The notes under the pieces: model-generated | What the model was told of the DNA's origin: nothing | Databases searched by the model: none | The model's input: the letters and a program-made list of their open reading frames with translations, nothing else | Position numbers and translations under genes: made by a program | Shown: positions 11,920 through 23,998 of the stretch, piece by piece | Layout of the letters: every line of letters starts with the position of its first letter | How positions within the stretch are numbered: the stretch's first letter is position 1 | Assembly: GCA_022836615.1 (NCBI GenBank) | Contig: MU405236.1 | Span: forward strand, 264,877 to 328,876 | Reading direction: 5' to 3' | DNA from: Annulohypoxylon bovei var. microspora | Taxonomy: Eukaryota > Ascomycota > Sordariomycetes > Xylariales > Hypoxylaceae | Length of the DNA: 64,000 bases

Positions 11920-13163
11920 ATGGCGTTGCCATGGGTGAAGAGTCTCGAAGATTGCGCCGATTACTCCCAAGTAGTTGAACCATACCTACCACAAGTCTAC
12001 GAATTGCCTGCCAAGATAATTGATGCTGTCTCAAACCATGATTCAATCGTCGAGTTATACAAGAGTACCAATCCGCTAGTATCGGGACTTGGATTTTCGA
12101 TATTCCTCGGCGCCGTATTCTTAGCCCTATCCGAATTCAACCGTAACTATTCCCAGGTTGACCGTATGTGGAGTTTATTGCCTACGATATACAATGCGCA
12201 TTTTGCTACTTGGTCTCATCTAAACGATCTGTCAAGTCAAAGGGTGGATCTAATACTATTTTGGAGTGCGATATGGAGCGTACGTGAAGATATAGAAGTG
12301 TGTCATTGTTCTATAACCGGTAGCTGACATTTACAAGGCTCGATTAACATACAATTACACACGGAAAGGCGGCTACAATATCGGGTCGGAGGACTATAGA
12401 TGGTGCGTATCCAGGTACCTTGATAGCTATGATCTAGCGACCTAATGAAAACAAATCTAGGGAAATAATTCGCAACAGAGTACACCCGGCACTTTTCTTC
12501 CTATTAAATGTCACGTTCATCTCGTTCATCCAGAGCATATTGCTCTTCTCCCTCGCAGCACCGACGTACGTCGTATTGATGACTTCGAACTTCGAACGCG
12601 AGATCACAGCAGCAGACCTAGGCTTTGCGGCCGCCGAACTCGGACTTATCCTCTCCGAATGGTTTAGCGACCAGCAACAATGGGGTAAGTTCCACAGCAC
12701 GGCACAGCACTTACGTGATCCATCGCTGACGGGTATTATTCTAGACTACCAAGCGGCGAAGAAGCAGTATCAGGAGACGGCAAAGGTGCCGCGAGGATGC
12801 GGGTTTACTCAGGAAGACCTTGACCGAGGTTTCATCACATCTGGTCTCTGGGCGTACTGCAGGCATCCGAATTTTACGGCAGAGCAAACAATCTGGTTCC
12901 TGGCGTACCAATGGAGCTGTTACGCGAGCAGAACCCTTTACAGCTGGGCCGGCTTAGGTTCTTTATTTCTGATCATGATGTTCCAGGCGTCAACCTTGCT
13001 CACAGAATCGATCACTTCCGGAAAGTATCCGGAGTACGAGCTCTACAAGAAGCAGGTTGGTGCTTTCATACCTAGCTTCACCCCATACAGAACAACTGCA
13101 GCAACGTCGAACGCGATTCGGTCGAGCGATTTAGCGCAAAAGCAGAAGACAAAGCAGAAGTAG
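11920..13163 (+). CDS. DUF1295 steroid-reductase-like membrane protein
   Basis: Four inferred exons: 11920-12279, 12338-12402, 12461-12684 and 12745-13163 (355 aa). Donors are GTACGT, GTGCGT and GTAAGT, and the phases agree. Several hydrophobic helices are visible (around GFSIFLGAVFLALSEF, FISFIQSILLFSLAAPTYVV and SLFLIMMFQASTLL). The C-terminal half has the hallmark of the steroid 5-alpha-reductase-like DUF1295 family: GLWAYCRHPNFTAEQ, then YPEYELYKKQVGAFIP. Members are integral membrane proteins of the ER or similar membranes. The family fold suggests an NAD(P)H-dependent reductase or a methyltransferase of the ICMT type, but the substrate is unknown. The tail is short and Lys/Gln-rich. The gene is divergent from TOP3. 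Confidence 0.85.
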
Positions 13164-14920
13164 TGTAGTGTAGATCTCGTCATGTTCCAATGGACGGATG
13201 GCGTATGCTAGATGCGCTCACATGCGCATAGAGGGAGGGTATCACCGCCATATATGTCTACGCTCTACTGCATTATGACGCAGCCATGCAGCTCGGGTCG
13301 GAACATCAAAGCTTGTCCGCGAAATCTATTTGTCCTCGCAAGCTGCGGGAACGCCTTATTACATGGGGATAAGCAGTTGATCTTGGATAGATCCATTGGA
13401 AAGAAGAAAAAAGACGCCAACGTCTTATTCAACAAAATAGCTTGCAGGTGGTCAACAATTCCTGTTCAATTCAACTGCAGGTGAAAGACGTATGTTTCTC
13501 ATGTATGCTGCCGCAAGAGCCCACGTCTGCGGCCTGCCACGCAGCCCACAATCCTCTAGCCCCACCAATGCCGGAGTCCCGACAAGAACTTAAGACCGAC
13601 GATGATGACGGACAACATAGGGGCGTCGCTGCCTAGCATATCCGTAGTTCTTGGTGCTGTAACGTAAATCCTGCTCTTTAATCATACAGTCGATAACCAG
13701 CAGCTTGACGTATAGGTATGTCACTCTCAGGGACTTTCATTCTAGGGACTTAGAGGAAGATCCACCTGGACACTGCAGATTACCCTATTTTGTGGATAAC
13801 GTTCACGACGAAAAGGTTCCAAACATCTAATCATCGAAGTGGCCGAATGAAATGTATCATGAGCACGACCAGATATTAGTAATTAGCCCATCGGTTTCAA
13901 GCCGTCGGCAGACTCGGCGGACTAAATCCCTAGATACCTTGGTAATACCTAGTGGACTCGCTTAGCCGAATTCGCGTTGTTCCCCTAATAAAGTACATCT
14001 TGGGTAACCTTAGTTGTACAGGTACATACTGTCTGCTGAGAGGGTGATCACGTGCCTTTTTCGGTACGAAGCATGACTGTGTCTATCAATGTCCGTTTTC
14101 CCGCTCGGCAACAACTCACGAGGGCGAGCTGCCGTAACTATTAATACCTTCCATAGAACGTAGAAGATCTTCAGACCGTCGTTAACTTAGAAGCTGGCAG
14201 TTTCCTGTAACTAGTTGCAAAATACATAGTAGTTAGAAACGATCCCACCCCGAGGGTTCCACCACCTGCTAATCAACATATCCACTTCGTCCACCTAATT
14301 GGCGCCGCCTCACACAGATTACATTCACGATACCATGCATACTATGCAGAGTGGTGTGCTTGGGTCCCAGTAGGAAAGTGGGGCCGAGACCCTGACTGCA
14401 GCTAATTCAGCTAATTGAGTGTGTAATATCCCATACATAGTACAGAGCTACCGCTGACGATACCCTTGCTTGCAGCGAGCTATGTATCGACCTCAGCGGT
14501 GAATGGTAATCGAATAGTCCACCCCATGAAGTATGCGGCGTTAGCACACAGTAGATCCCTCTTCCGAGCGAAGACCCCCAGAGAGTGGGGAGTGGGGGTC
14601 GTATCGTAACTCGTAACGGGATGGAGAGTTGATGTTGTGCTTATCCCGTGCGGCATACGCATACATATATGTCTCGTGCTCTCTCCCTTTTCTCGTTCTT
14701 CTTTCTTCGTTCTACCCTTCTAGTTCAACTTACACATCGAAACTCGAAACGAGCTAGCTGTCTGTCGATCTACTTATCAAAGCGGGAGGAAGACGCCTTC
14801 AACATCTCGACTACTTACTCATCAACTAATCCGACCGGAATTTTGCTTACTACAAGCATTGTCTAACCGTCGTCCCCTACAAACTACAACTTAAAACTAC
14901 AACCTAACCACCCTGTCACC
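13164..14920. other. intergenic region
   Basis: I see no supportable gene in 1.76 kb. Short frames near 13212-13636 lack family similarity. The last 250 bp before 14921 are CT-rich and CAACTAC-rich, typical of a fungal 5' leader. Confidence 0.45.
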
Positions 14921-15394
14921 ATGTCCGATAATAGAGAGGCGTTCACCTTCAGGATGGGCACCCCCGTCTTGACATTCCCCAGGGCCCCTACTCGCACTAC
15001 CCCTACCAAGGGACGAAGGGTCTTTAGCAAGCCTTCCGAGACCTCCCGCAGCTACTTTCGCGATACCTCGCCGTCGCCAACGACATCGTCCCTCTCGGAG
15101 TCGGAAGAAGAGGCATCACCATCACCGGCACCGTCACCAAACAGCAAGATCAACCAGATGATCGGGGCCAGTTACCCGATCCCGCCGCTGGAGCGAGAGT
15201 ACGCACCACCAACGGAGGAGCTGGACGTCGCTCGCCAACTGGCTAAGAAGCCGTTGCCGCGGTCCCTCTACAGCTCTCTGCAGCGAGCAGCCACCAAGCC
15301 ATCCCGAAAGCTCACGGTTGAGGACGAGGAAACCCGAGCGAAGAAGCTAGCCGACGCCAAGAGGGAACTACTCGCTCTAGCAGGACAGATCTAA
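14921..15394 (+). CDS. small disordered hypothetical protein
   Basis: A single exon of 157 aa starting with ATG in a good context (CACCATGTCC). I do not recognise a family. The first 80 residues are rich in Thr, Pro, Arg and Ser and include a Ser/Pro-rich acidic patch (SLSESEEEASPSPAPSPNS), so they are probably disordered. The second half is more ordered and predicted helical, with SYPIPPLEREYAPPTEELDV, then RQLAKKPLPRSLYSSLQRA and a charged C-terminal helix ending in KRELLALAGQI. Codon usage is like the flanking genes (C/G at third positions), which supports it being real. It ends 499 bp from the convergent TMEM205-like gene. Partner and location are unknown. Confidence 0.7.
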   Translation: MSDNREAFTFRMGTPVLTFPRAPTRTTPTKGRRVFSKPSETSRSYFRDTSPSPTTSSLSESEEEASPSPAPSPNSKINQMIGASYPIPPLEREYAPPTEELDVARQLAKKPLPRSLYSSLQRAATKPSRKLTVEDEETRAKKLADAKRELLALAGQI

Positions 15395-15892
15395 AAAAGT
15401 AACTTTCACAAAAATCAAATCAAATCAAAATCAAAATCAAAATCAAAAACTAGCGGGCCAAAAAATCCAACTTTTCGTCTTGGGAGAGTTTACTATGTAC
15501 CACGGGCGAAGTCTGAACATCGCGTTAGCTGCCGGGCTTTGGCATTTTCCTTTTGTGTGCATTATACCCAGGGATTTGGGCGTGCTGGATACGCTTACCG
15601 TTTCGGAGTGTTTTAAGCGGCGCATTTTAAGGACAGTGGAGATCGAAAATCCCACAAGCAGACCAGGGGAAGGGCCCTGGCCAAGTCTAGAAGCTTACAT
15701 GCCTTTTTCTATGGAAGATTTAAGGGTGATTGGATAGAATGGATACCTAGGCAGGTAGATAATAGCGTTATTCTAATAAATTGACAATTTGGTTCCAATT
15801 TTCGATACTCGATTGACCACGTTTCATGCCTCAACTTTTCCTTCGTGTACGCGTGACTCATTACATATGGACATCGACTATAGGCTATACAT
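15395..15892. other. convergent 3' spacer
   Basis: The spacer lies between two convergent genes. It holds a short (TCAAAA)n run at about 15413-15445, right after the stop codon of the left gene. A frame of 85 codons at 15480-15737 looks like no known protein and is probably chance. Confidence 0.4.
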
Positions 15893-16730
15893 TCATTCGA
15901 GTCTAGAAGATAGACTGATGCCGTATACGACAGTTGCGAGTAGGGTTATGAGGTTCGCTAGCGACGAGATGCCGTGGATCTTGCCGAATTGCTTGTTTAA
16001 TGCGGTCATCTCCTTCGACTGAGGCTTAGTATCGTCGCTGGCCTTGCCATCCTCGGCTTCTTCTGCATCCTTGGCTTCTGCAACATGAATTTGCATTAAC
16101 AAAACGTATTCATACGTATTCGTCATCTCTACATAGTTTACCTTGCGCTCGCCTCAAGGCGGTAATCTTATTCGTCTCGGGGAGTAGGTATTCTAGGTTC
16201 AAAAGACCCGTCGCAAATATGGTCCCGAGCGGAAGCAGCACGCCCCAGAGGCTCGATCCGTGGAATACACCGGCGAGACTCGAGGGCACACCGAAGCCGC
16301 CCTTGCTGCCCGGATATGTCAAAGCCAGAACGACAGGGCCGGCGGTCTGGATGCCGAAGTATATGGGGAAGACGGCGCGCTGGAGGATGGCGAACTGAGG
16401 TCGCTCGAGGACTTTGAAGGAGGTTATGGAGTTGAAGAAGGTCTAGGTATTTGTTTTTATTGTTGGTCAATACGTTCTATACATTTGCTAAGAAGTGCGA
16501 TTGAGGGGTTGGTAGACTAGGTAAGTTCGTGAGTATTATTCGAACAACGAGCCACTTACGTGGAAAACTTGTGTCCCGAGAAGTGTGCCGTAGCTATGTA
16601 TGCTAGATTAGTTTATGCATCCTGATGATGTTGCTATGTAGTGCATGTACAGATGTAGTGATTGGTTGGTTTGAACTTACGACAGGACATGGTACGGTGC
16701 CAAAGTGAGGAGCACTGATCCTTCACCCAT
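15893..16730 (-). CDS. TMEM205-like (DUF4149) membrane protein
   Basis: Four inferred exons: 16730-16681, 16593-16560, 16442-16142 and 16077-15893 (189 aa). The protein starts MGEGSVLLTLAPYHVLSYG, then TLLGTQVFHTFFNSITSF, the pattern of the DUF4149/TMEM205 family. The hydrophobic segments around AVFPIYFGIQTAGPVVLAL, SLWGVLLPLGTIFATGLLNL and SLANLITLLATVVYG give about four membrane helices. A charged loop rich in Glu, Asp and Lys (about residues 128-150) precedes the last helix. Human TMEM205 has been linked to drug resistance and trafficking; the role in fungi is not known to me. The gene is divergent from Ku80 (627 bp between starts), so the two may share regulatory DNA. Confidence 0.85.
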
Positions 16731-17357
16731 GTTGGAGATTTACTAAGGCTAAGTACCTACTTGATAGGTACCTAGTTACACGATGTCGGAATAAAACAGC
16801 AATTCCTAATTCAAAGTCGAAAATAAAGAACAGAATGATGAAGAAGCTTTGGTGGTTTCATTAAAGTTTTGCATAATACCTGATGGAACTATGGATGATG
16901 GATGTTGCGGTCCCTCGATCGTGCCATCCCCCGCTACCCCCGGCATTTTAGGGCGGGAGGAGCTTGGACCAACCTGTCAAGGTGCGGATTGGTCCGGACG
17001 ATGAGACGCATGTACTCGCAGTCAGGTGCCTTCGCGCCTGCCTGGTGGAAACGACGCGCCGCAGAGGGGCAAATTATCAAACCTAGACCCATCCATAGAT
17101 ATACAAGGTACTTGTCTCTTCTAGGCAGATGTCGTCTCTCATTATCTTATGTACGATTCTACCTAGAGATATGTAATCAATTCTGATGATATTTCTAACA
17201 AATTCGGGACGAGTTTTCTTTTCGCTCAAACGAAGAAATAACTCTTCATCATGACCTGAATTTCCTCCTATTCACTCCCGTACATGTTCCCGTGACCCTC
17301 ACTTATTCCACCTCTTCACGTACCTACCTAGTAACTAGTTACACCACCCTTGCGACG
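16731..17357. promoter_or_regulatory. divergent spacer TMEM205-like / KU80
   Basis: Two genes start on either side of 627 bp. No named operator is visible. A short frame at 16902-17186 looks like chance. The Ku80-proximal end has CCTACCTAGTAACTAG, part of the spacer repeat family. Confidence 0.35.
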
Positions 17358-19806
17358 ATGGCGGATAAAGAAGCTACGGTCTATATCATCGACCTCGGGT
17401 CGTCGATGGGAGACTGTCATAACGGTAGGATCGAATCTGATCTTGATTGGAGCCTGCGTTATGTATGGGACAAGATTACCACGACCGTTGCTGCGTCACG
17501 AAAGACGTGGACCGTTGGAGTAGTCGGTGTGAGGACCGACGAGACTAGCAATCCGCTGCAGGACCAGCAAGGAGACGGCTACGAGAATATCTCGGTTCTA
17601 CAAGAGCTCGGCCCGATGACCTTGACCAGCTTGCGCAACTTGCAAAGTCTCATCAAGCCTAGCGATACAGTAACCGGCGACTCCATCTCGGCTATAGTAC
17701 TGGCCGTGGATATGATCGAGAGGTTTACTAAGAAGCTAAAGTACAAGCGCAAAGTCATCCTGGTTACAGATGGCGAGGGACCTGTTGATCCTGATGACCT
17801 AGACGACATCTCAGAGAAGATCAAGGACTGCGGAGTTGAACTTGTAGTCTTGTAAGTTTCTGACGTGGAGATCCGGGGACCTATATTGATATTTTCTATG
17901 TTTAGGGGTGTAGATTTCGATGATGCGGAATTCGGTTTCAAGGAAGAGGACAAGTCAAGTCAAAAGACGACGAACGAGGAACTCTTGAAGGAGCTCGTTG
18001 ACAAGTGCGATGGGCTATATGGCACCATGGCAGAGGCTATTTCTGAGCTCGAGATGCCGAGAATAAAACCTGTCAGGCCATATAAGACGTATGACGGAGA
18101 GCTCACCCTTGGGAATCCCGCGGAACATAAAGATGCTATGAGCATCAGTGTAGAACGGTATTTCAAGACGCACAAGGCGACGATACCGCCTGCTAGTCGG
18201 GTAGTGCTCTCGACCGACCCTGGCGCCTCTCAGGCCGCTGGAGGCGACGAGATGGAAGGCGTGGAACACACCGGCGCATTCGCCGCCGTAAAAAATGCTA
18301 GGACATACAAGGTCAACGACCCCGAAGCACCGGGAGGGAAGCGAGATGTCGAGTTCGAATCGTTGGCGAAGGGATATGAGTATGGACGGACGGCAGTTCA
18401 CATCAGCGAGTCGGAGTACAACATTACCAAGATCGAGACCACGAAATGTTTCACTATCTTGGGCTTCATACACCAGGAGAAGGTAAACAAGACCCAGCCG
18501 TCGACCCATCTCATGCGCTAACCCATCCAGTACGACCCATTCTTCAATATGGGAGAAACGTGCCAGACGGTCGCTCAGAAGCTGAACGACGCGGCCGCGC
18601 TTAAACTCTCCTCGTTCATCCACTCTCTTCGGGAGCTCGAGTCTTACGCAGTAGCCCGGATCGTCACGAAGGACGGAAAGGAGCCTGCTCTCGTCCTTCT
18701 TGCGCCCCACATAGAACCAGATTTTGAATGTTTATATGATGTTCCGCTGCCTTTTGCAGAAGACGTCAGAAACTATCAGTTCCCTCCCCTTGACAAGGTA
18801 ATTACAGTCACTGGCAATGTAAAATATGAAGATCATCGACTTCTGCCCAGTAAAGATCTCTCGGAGGCCATGGACGACTATGTTGACGCTATGGACATCT
18901 CTGCCTGGGTAAAGGATGAAGAGGGGTACGTGTTCTAAGTCTGTAAGAAAGACGTTGCGGGACTAACATCTCGAAGAAATAGTAACTTGGAGTACGCAGC
19001 GGTTGAGGATGTGTTTTGTCCTCCGCTTCACCGTATTAACCAAGTCGTTCGACACCGTGCGATTTATCCAGACCAGCCGCTCCCTCCAGTTGCTCCAATT
19101 TTACTCAAATATTCGAATCCACCAGAGGACCTAGTCGCCAAAGCCAAATCAAGGCTTGACGATCTAATATCCGAAGCTAATGTCAAGAAAGGTATTGTCT
19201 ACGGTCGCATTAAAAAAATCCGCGGTATTTTGAGCTAATCTCTGTACAGTACCGCCCAAGGCCAAGAGCAGGAGAGAGAAGGGTAACAAACCCGAACCAA
19301 TCTCGGGTCTCGATGTCGATGCGCTCCTCAACCAGCCTCAGAACAAGCGCAAAAAGATCGACCCAGAGAACGCCATCCCCGGTTTCAAGCAGATGGTGGA
19401 ATATGCTAGCGAAGAGTCTGAGATCGAGGACGCCGCGAAGCAGATGGGTGGTATAATCCGCTCGCTTATCTCAAACAGCCTTGGGGACAGCGGATACGAC
19501 CGGGCTGTAGAAGATCTGGGCGTGTTCAGAGATACGATGATAAAGTGGGAGATGCCAGCTTTATACAACTCATTCCTGAGAGACTTGAAGAAGCGCTTGC
19601 TCTCTGGTGAGTTGGGCGGCGATAGGAGAGAGTTGTGGTGGCAAATGAAAGAAGCCAGAGCCACATTGGGTCTTATCGACCAGAGCATATCGGATCCTTC
19701 TAACGTAACCCCTGAGGAGGCTGTAGAGGTATGGATAAGTCATTTATACCCCACATTCATTCATTCCGTACATTACTAATACTTTGTCCAGTTCTTCAAA
19801 AAATAG
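17358..19806 (+). CDS. KU80: Ku80 subunit of the Ku heterodimer
   Basis: Six inferred exons: 17358-17851, 17906-18482, 18531-18925, 18983-19191, 19250-19728 and 19792-19806 (722 aa, the usual size of fungal Ku80). The N-terminus is a von Willebrand A-like domain (EATVYIIDLGSSMGDC, later KRKVILVTDGEGPVDPDDL). A Ku core follows (GGKRDVEFESLAKGYEYG, then FTILGFIHQEK, and ALVLLAPHIEPDFECLYDV, PLPFAEDVRNYQFPPL). The C-terminal helical domain (FKQMVEYASEESEIEDAAKQ onward) matches the Ku PK-binding region. With Ku70 it forms a ring that loads onto broken DNA ends, directs non-homologous end joining, and protects telomeres. The last exon codes only FFKK and the stop. The start ATG at 17358 has a GCGACGATGG context. 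Confidence 0.95.
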
Positions 19807-20911
19807 TTATCGTCGTGATGTTTCAACCTCACATTACTATAGACAGGAATTTGTTGGACTCTAAATTATCACTCATAAAGAATAGGGGTCTTAGGCTCGG
19901 CTACTTAGATACCTAATGTCATATCCAGAACAGAGATATGTATCTGTTGCTAGAACCCCGTGATATTTATCCCTCCCCTTAACTGGCAGTTGTTCTCAGA
20001 CAAGGTTCAATACTAGGTAGGTAGAATACTGCTCTCACCTGACTTAAAGGTGCTCTCAGCAAATTAGAATCAGCCTCTGTGGGTGCCAGTGGGCTGTTAC
20101 GCATTAGGTGTATTCTACCTTCTAAACCCTATGTGCAGACAATTGCCAGTTAAAGGGATAAGACTATGATATAATGTTAAAGAGTTAGAAGTTACTTGCA
20201 TTGTATCATATGCTACTAGTTATGGATGGCATCAATAGGTATTTGTGAAGCCCGAATTGAATACCACGAATTACGTATATGTACCTATTCGCTGCTCATA
20301 TGTGTATCAAGGTACGTGTGGATATTTCAGTTCCACTATAAAACTATATTAAGAAACAAACAGGCAAGAATATGGTGAGTGAGAACAGTGTAAGGAAGCC
20401 ACGACACATCGTTATAGATCCCCTCTTTGTATGACTACTAGTCCTGCCACTGCCTAGTGGGACTTAAAGATAACCTTGGCAACCTACCTACTCCTACATA
20501 AATTGATGATATCCTACCACTACATTCTACATAAACTCTTACACAGATTACGTGGACCTGAACGAACTTACATTGCCCTTCCTCATCTCTTCATTCGGAT
20601 CCTTAATTCCCCTCTAGACTTCGAATTCGGAGTTTATATTCGTGATAACGGTCCTCAACTATGAACAAAAGTGGCCTAAGACATAGTAACACGCACATAC
20701 ACGCCCGTTAAATAATTACGTCTTAGCCTGGAGAGGGACAACATGGATAACTTCAAAGGTTTTATATCATCTAGCGAAGGTATGGCATCCGATACTGATT
20801 ACATATGCAATCATACACATATTATCCGTCGTTCTCTTCATTTTCTTGCAGAGATCCTCCCTTCCAACTTCCAAGACAACCCTATTTATCAAGCAAACAA
20901 CTATCATAATT
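19807..20911. other. intergenic region
   Basis: About 1.1 kb of AT-rich DNA without a convincing gene. Frames at 20476-20664 and 20743-20994 show no family similarity and have AT-rich codons unlike the flanking genes. The right end probably holds the promoter of the nuclease gene. Confidence 0.4.
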
Positions 20912-22947
20912 ATGGCTATCAGACAAACTTTACAAAACTGTTGCTGTTCTACAGCCCGTCCCCAAAGCTCTCATCATCGGAACTATCGCAATGAAGCGGT
21001 TTTGTTGACTTCCTTCACAGGCTCTCGAGCTACCTCGAATAGTACTACTCAAGCAGCCGACAGTGGCTTATCGAAACTAAGAAGTATGAAGATAGGTGAG
21101 GTATCAGGAAAGGGCATGCAGTTTTGCCCTTGGAAACTCATTCGAAGCTATCCATATACCCACGGCGACAGACAAAGCCAGGAAGAAGTCAGTATGCCTC
21201 TTAGTTAGATAAAAGATGACACTATGTGCTTACTTCATCTTAGGTAGGAGAAGTTTTCAAGTTGGTGTTATTTGAGAACCGTGTTTGGGATGTGTGCGTA
21301 TACCCCCTCCTCACTGCAGAGAGACCATAGACAGGTACCTGGCCCACCTACCTATGTGTACTAACTGTAAGCAGCTTCTACCTGTCCGACCCAAGTGGTC
21401 ATGGCAGAGATCCTCTTCTTTTGGTCCCTAGTTCCCAAGCCAAGGACTTCCTCAGCGACGTGAGTTTCCAGTTGAAGATACCGCTCCCTATTCCAAGAGG
21501 TCAGGCAGGTGAGAATTTTTCCCTCGCCTTCGGAGACTGGGGGATGCCTCTTCCTCACTTTGTAGGCCGTGCCGAGAGCAACGATACTCTAGAGGGGCTC
21601 AAGGAGCAAGTCAAACGACTCCCCAAAGATAACTTAGCAGGCCTAAGCACTACTGCTTCCGAGGTTTACAAGAATAAGATGGATGAGATACATAATTCTA
21701 TCAGGTCAGGGAAGAAGAAGAACCCCGAAGCGAATAGAGTCAAGAGAGTCGAGCGCCAGAAGGGATATGGACGAATGATCAAACGATCACAGAGATACCT
21801 CGGACTTCGAGGTGTCACTGGGTTTGGGTTCAACTCTAGTCGGTCTTCCTATTACGTGGGCAACTATCTTGAGTGGCTAACTCTTTCTCAAGGTTCATCG
21901 ATCGCGGGCTGGGACGTGAGTATGCCAGTCCCATTCAAAACGAAGAATTCGGTGCGATTCGTCTGCGTCGATGTCGAGGCTTGGGAGAGATCAAGACATG
22001 TAATTACTGAAGTAGGATTCGCGGTCCTCGACACCGAAGATACGATGCGTGTCCCGCCTGGCAAGGATGGTTGCAACTGGTTCCAGTTGATCAAGTCGCA
22101 TCATTTTGTAATCCGAGAGCACACGGACAAGATCAACTCGACGTATGTCCAGGGATGCCCTCACTTATTTGACTTCGGGTATGGCTTTCTCATCCAGAAT
22201 GAAGATGGAGGCTTACGCTTTCTAGCGATTCTGAACTCGTTTATTCTGAGAATATTGCTCGGATGATCGGTACTATTATTGGAGACAGAGAATCCAAGGA
22301 CAAACGGCCAGTCGTCATGGTTGGGCATGACATAGTCCAAGACCTAAACTATCTCACGAAAGTCGGCTTCAACGTCTGGCGAGTGCCACACTTCGCAGAC
22401 GAGATAGATACGAAGTCGATGTTTCAACGTCTGCAGAAGTCGGCCAACGGCCGTGGCCTTTCAGCTGTTTGCGAGGAGTTAGGGATACCAGGCACGAATT
22501 TCCACAATGCGGGTAACGATGCGACGTACACGCTCCGTGCCATGATTGTCATGGCGGTTCAACAAGCGGCCAAGAGCTTTTCAAGACAGGAGCACAATAA
22601 TTATATCGAGCTAGGGTAAGCACATATTGTTGATCGATCGATTTATTATATAAATGCTAATTCCTTGCCTACTAAACATAGGAATGATGAGTGGAGTGAC
22701 GGGGCAATGGACGATGGAGGTCAACCTCAAATATCGCCGGAGCAGATCTCGGATGCCCCTCGCCCTCGTAGGTAAACAGCCACAGAGTTGCTTTGATCGA
22801 TGCTGACGTATGTATCATAGCGCCGAGAGCACGAGGAGAATGGTGAATCTTCTGAAACGCGACTCATTCGATACCGCCATCTATGCTTTCGATGCTTCCG
22901 ACCAGGCTTTTATGTTAATGGATCTGCAACATCAAACATTGCCTTGA
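20912..22947 (+). CDS. Gfd2/YDR514C-type DEDDh 3'-5' exonuclease-like protein
   Basis: Six inferred exons: 20912-21187, 21244-21293, 21375-22178, 22226-22615, 22682-22771 and 22821-22947 (578 aa, phases consistent). The C-terminal half has the RNase H-like DEDDh exonuclease fold: VRFVCVDVEAWERS (first D and E), VITEVGFAVLDT, HTDKINSTYVQGCPHLFDFG, VVMVGHDIVQDLNYLTKVGF (the D of motif II), and NFHNAGNDATYTLRAMIVM (the H and last D). This matches the fungal Gfd2/YDR514C group. The upstream block GMQFCPWKLIRSYPYTHGD, then VFKLVLFENRVWDV and FYLSDPSGHGRDPLLLVPSS, is the family's N-terminal region; it is spread over three exons. The first 60 residues are rich in Arg, Ser and Thr and poor in acids, which could be a mitochondrial presequence (inference). 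The start is uncertain; the ATG at 20846 is an alternative. Confidence 0.8.
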
Positions 22948-23221
22948 CAACGATGGTCTACTATTATCGCGAAGAAAGGTGGCGTATAGCTGGCCCGTTG
23001 CTTATTTTCCAAAATTTATTCCCATGCTGATATGCGAATTTGCGATGGATTCGAGAAGAGAGTTGGCCGCCGGGATAGGGCCATATTCGTATTACAGACA
23101 GAATACAAACCACACATGCCCCAACGAATGCAATGAACCCCCTTTTAAAACCGTGACCTTAACGCCGTCGCTCTATGCATGCTACCGTGTTATACACTTT
23201 ATGCCTAGGGTCTCCTAAGCG

Positions 23222-23668
23222 CTAACTGTTCTTCTCCAAGAACTCCTTCGCCTCGTTGACTTTCGTGGCTAGGTACGGGCTTCCGCCTCGGTCGGGGTGG
23301 TTTAGCAGCATGAGAGTCCGGTGGGCTTTGCGGACCTTTTCCTTGTTGAGGGCTCGTTCACTGATGAGGGGTGTTTAGCAGCAGGTCCTCTGACGGGGGT
23401 ATAGGGAGTAGGGGTCCGTACTTGAGAGAGAGGATTAGGGTGGCTTCCTTCTTGGTCATGCGCGGCTCGAACCCGCCCTTGTAGAAGGCTTTGCCCAGAG
23501 CTCCGACGCCGCCCCGGGAGCGCCGCCATGCGACAAGTCCTGCGCGGCCCTGGAGATGAAATTATTAGCTAAGACCTGGGGTGAGAGAAAAGGAAAAGGG
23601 GAGATAGGGGAACATACAAGGAATGCGGCGACTGCAACGCCGCCTCCGATTACGAGTGCTGAAGTCAT
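23222..23668 (-). CDS. PAM18: PAM18/TIM14 mitochondrial import J-protein
   Basis: Three inferred exons: 23668-23618, 23549-23422 and 23360-23222 (105 aa, the usual short length in filamentous fungi). Residues 2-22 are a membrane anchor (MTSALVIGGGVAVAAFL, then GRAGLVAWRRS). FYKGGFEPRMTKKEATLILS leads into the J domain, with ALNKEKVRKAHRTLMLLNHP and the invariant HPD, then DRGGSPYLATKVNEAKEFL. Pam18 sits in the inner mitochondrial membrane and stimulates the ATPase of mtHsp70 at the TIM23 channel, with Pam16 as partner. The gene is convergent with the nuclease gene (274 bp between stops) and divergent from RLP24 (330 bp between starts). Confidence 0.95.
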
Positions 23669-23998
23669 TTTGGAGTGCGTGTTCAGTATTAAGGTTGAGG
23701 ATTGAAGCGGTTTAAGTCAGGTCGATCGCAACGATTTCTTTTACCGTGCACGGACCTCGTGGCGGGTTGGACCGTTCTTGTCCATTCAAATATTATCGAT
23801 AAGAGGGGCAAATATGGTGGATAAAGGTTAATCCAAGCCTATCAAAGCGATAACAAAAGTAGACCCATTTAAATTATCGGTGTGTGAAGTTTTTGGAGGG
23901 GCCTGAAATATTGAAATATCGAAACCTCACGAGTTCATCCACTCAACCAAATTTCGTCTACACGGTTACTTGAGCTGGAACCAAGTTAGTTCGTTAAG
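23669..23998. promoter_or_regulatory. divergent promoter PAM18 / RLP24
   Basis: Only 330 bp separate the two start codons, so the promoters of a mitochondrial import gene and a ribosome-assembly gene must overlap or be shared. I see no clear TATA box. Short AT-rich stretches lie at about 23785-23925. Confidence 0.5.
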
